From an uncultured Lachnospiraceae bacterium (GTDB taxonomy: Bacteria; Bacillota; Clostridia; Lachnospirales; Lachnospiraceae), in contig CAKNHF010000004.1 of assembly GCA_930972465.1 (NCBI GenBank), positions 62,001 to 126,000 of the forward strand: 64,000 nt of DNA. Direction: 5' to 3'. Positions within the stretch are counted from its first letter, which is position 1. The number at the start of each line of letters is the position of its first letter. The translations under genes and the position numbers were made by a program. Below the pieces are notes generated by a model that had not been told where the DNA came from, did not search any database, and saw only the letters and a list, made by a program, of their open reading frames with translations. Below, piece after piece: positions 62,662 through 64,000 of the stretch.

Positions 62662-63107
62662 GATTTTCTTTTCTCCTGTCTGTGGGGCACCCTTATCCGG
62701 AATACCGCATCCACAATAAAGATTGCCAGAGCGATCACCCCCGCGATCTCCAGCGTCTGTATCAGATAATAGGATGACCGTGCCCGGTCATCTGCAATAA
62801 TATAATAGACTGCTCTGTACATGCCCGCTCCCGGCACTGTGGGAAGAATGCCGGCGATCAGGAACACCGTGACCGGAGCCTTGAAGATCCTGGCAAAGAT
62901 ATGCGCCAGCAGTGAGATCACAAGGGCGGAAAGGAAACATGCGGGCACCGTATCCAGCCCCTTCTGCATCCCGAAAAAGTATACCCAGCCTCCGCAGGCT
63001 CCGGCGAATCCTGCCTGTAAAAGGTATTTCCCCGGAGTCTCTACCAGTACCGCAAATCCAACAACAGCAAGAAAGCATCCCGCTGTCACCAGAAAAAGTT
63101 CCATCAT
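62658..63107 (-). CDS. Threonine/serine exporter, C-terminal component
   Basis: 149 residues, four membrane helices (ThrE_2/DUF3815 type): FLVTAGCFLAVVGFAVLVE, GACGGWVYFFG, FLIAGILPTVPGAGMYRAVY. It pairs with the longer ThrE component next to it. ATG overlaps the stop of that gene; GGAGG lies nine bases before. Its stop overlaps the start of cobU, so all are translationally coupled. Confidence 0.88.
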   Translation of the reverse strand: MMELFLVTAGCFLAVVGFAVLVETPGKYLLQAGFAGACGGWVYFFGMQKGLDTVPACFLSALVISLLAHIFARIFKAPVTVFLIAGILPTVPGAGMYRAVYYIIADDRARSSYYLIQTLEIAGVIALAIFIVDAVFRIRVPHRQEKRKS

Positions 63108-63877
63108 CAAAGACCACCTCCCTGCCAGAAAACCGTCGTCAGCGCCATTCCCGCACCGACTCCGATGGCAACGGCCGCAGCCGTCACAAAAGCCTCCAGC
63201 GCTCTCGCCCCTCCTGAGATATAATCTCCCCGGAGAGTATCCCGTATGGCATTCGTGATCGCCACACCGGGAACCAGAGGCATGATCCCGCTGATAATAA
63301 CCGTGTCCATGTTCAGAAGAGGATTCCACAGCTTCAGAAACACCGCCGCAACGGCAATGCCCGCCGCGCAGAGGATATTCAGTATGAAAGCGCCGGTCTT
63401 CACTCTCTTTCCGATGGTCATGAGAACTGCAAGCACAATGCCTGCGCCTCCCGCGGCAAGGATCTCACGCAGTCCTCCGCCGAACAGCGGCGCGAATCCC
63501 GCCGGGACCAGGATTGTCACCAGATTATACATCCATACCGTATACTGCTTTCCTTTTATCTTTTTCAGCTTTTCCCAGGTCTCCTCCGCCGACAGATCTC
63601 CGGCACAGTATTTTCTGGATATCTCGTTTACCTCCACAATCCGGTGCATGTTGGTGCCCCGGTCATGGACACGGCGCATCACCGTGACCGCTTCCTGCCC
63701 GGGGCGGTCAATGGTGACGATGATCCCGGTCAGCATCACAAGTGATTCTGTCTCCGCAGTGCCGGCCGTATCCAGGATATGCTTGATCGTATCCTCCACC
63801 CGGTAGGTCTCCGCACCGCTTCTGAGCATGATCTCTCCCGCAAGGACCGCCATATTCGCGATCGATTTATCATCCAT
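63107..63877 (-). CDS. Threonine/serine exporter, N-terminal component (ThrE)
   Basis: About 256 residues. N-terminal cytoplasmic ThrE region (GEIMLRSGAETYRVEDTI), then five membrane helices (PAGFAPLFGGGLREILAAGG, NMDTVIISGIMPLVPGVAI). Probably exports amino acids or a dicarboxylate; in a cobalamin run it might export or import a precursor such as threonine, which supplies aminopropanol. Start at 63877 (GGAG nine bases before); an ATG three codons earlier overlaps the previous frame and is possible. Confidence 0.88.
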   Translation of the reverse strand: MDDKSIANMAVLAGEIMLRSGAETYRVEDTIKHILDTAGTAETESLVMLTGIIVTIDRPGQEAVTVMRRVHDRGTNMHRIVEVNEISRKYCAGDLSAEETWEKLKKIKGKQYTVWMYNLVTILVPAGFAPLFGGGLREILAAGGAGIVLAVLMTIGKRVKTGAFILNILCAAGIAVAAVFLKLWNPLLNMDTVIISGIMPLVPGVAITNAIRDTLRGDYISGGARALEAFVTAAAVAIGVGAGMALTTVFWQGGGL

Positions 63878-63882
63878 TTTTC

Positions 63883-64000
63883 TCATCTCCGACTGTTATC
63901 CTGCCTGTCATTTTCTATAGTAAAGCGTTCGGCAGATATCCTCCGGATCTCACCATATGTTTCGGGGAAATTATCTGAGGAACGCTGTACCTGTACCAGT
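63883..64000 (-). CDS. Possible 3' end of another gene
   Basis: A minus-strand frame of 38 codons is open from the right edge to a TGA at 63883-63885 that overlaps the ATG at 63886 of the ThrE gene. That ATGA arrangement fits a coupled operon, but the peptide (SSDNFPETYGEIRRIS) matched no family I know. Other frames here carry stops. Confidence 0.25.
   Translation of the reverse strand, partial: LVQVQRSSDNFPETYGEIRRISAERFTIENDRQDNSRR

Overview
The window looks like chromosomal DNA from a strictly anaerobic gut Firmicute of the Lachnospiraceae type. This is inferred from gene content only: strong AGGAGG ribosome binding sites, anaerobic ribonucleotide reductase (nrdD/nrdG) with NrdR boxes, a leucine-tRNA-synthetase T-box, an electron-bifurcating type [FeFe] hydrogenase, DUF3793/flavodoxin genes, and many AgrC/AgrA-like, YhgE and YtrA/GntR-ABC loci. 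I see no rRNA, tRNA, CRISPR array, prophage or intact insertion sequence.

Layout. 1-6.4 kb: a LysR scrap, a TIGR04076 gene divergent from a Crp/Fnr regulator, a decayed DUF2798 gene, a BNR-repeat lipoprotein/membrane protein, a small PH-like gene with two direct repeats in its promoter, and a GHKL kinase/LytTR regulator pair. 6.4-10 kb: a large YhgE/Pip exporter-like membrane protein and a hypothetical gene. 10-13 kb: leuS with its T-box leader. 13-16.6 kb: a frameshifted ECF sigma gene, a phospho-beta-glucosidase and a 5'-truncated beta-glucoside PTS gene. 16.6-19.5 kb: nrdD-nrdG. 19.6-22.3 kb: ZIP transporter, flavodoxin, DUF3793 (Fur-like boxes) and a P-loop protein. 22.4-26.9 kb: trkA-trkH plus a membrane protein. 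27-31.8 kb: an EF-G paralogue, then tyrA-aroA. 31.8-36 kb: a folate operon (folC-folE-HD-folP-folBK). 36-46.7 kb: two ABC transporter loci, a zinc-ribbon membrane protein, an RCC1-repeat protein and a broken M56/BlaR-like gene. 46.7-58.6 kb: a hydrogenase and signalling island. 58.7-64 kb: putP, then cobalamin/sirohaem genes and a two-component ThrE exporter.

How the genes work together. The most interesting part is the hydrogenase island. A leftward operon encodes an NADH-dependent [FeFe] hydrogenase (HndA/B/C/D type) with an embedded histidine-kinase-like ATPase. Next to it, separately transcribed, lies a PAS-containing sensory [FeFe] hydrogenase followed by a SpoIIE/PP2C phosphatase. Divergently from the operon runs a five-gene set: DRTGG domain, RsbW-like ATPase, a second hydrogenase-like protein with altered H-cluster motifs, a second DRTGG domain and a PHP phosphoesterase. 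This has the parts of a redox or hydrogen sensing partner-switch, but no STAS protein or sigma factor is visible locally.

Several genes here are in decay (DUF2798, ECF sigma twice, PTS IIC, M56, LysR), most of them at boundaries between otherwise healthy operons.
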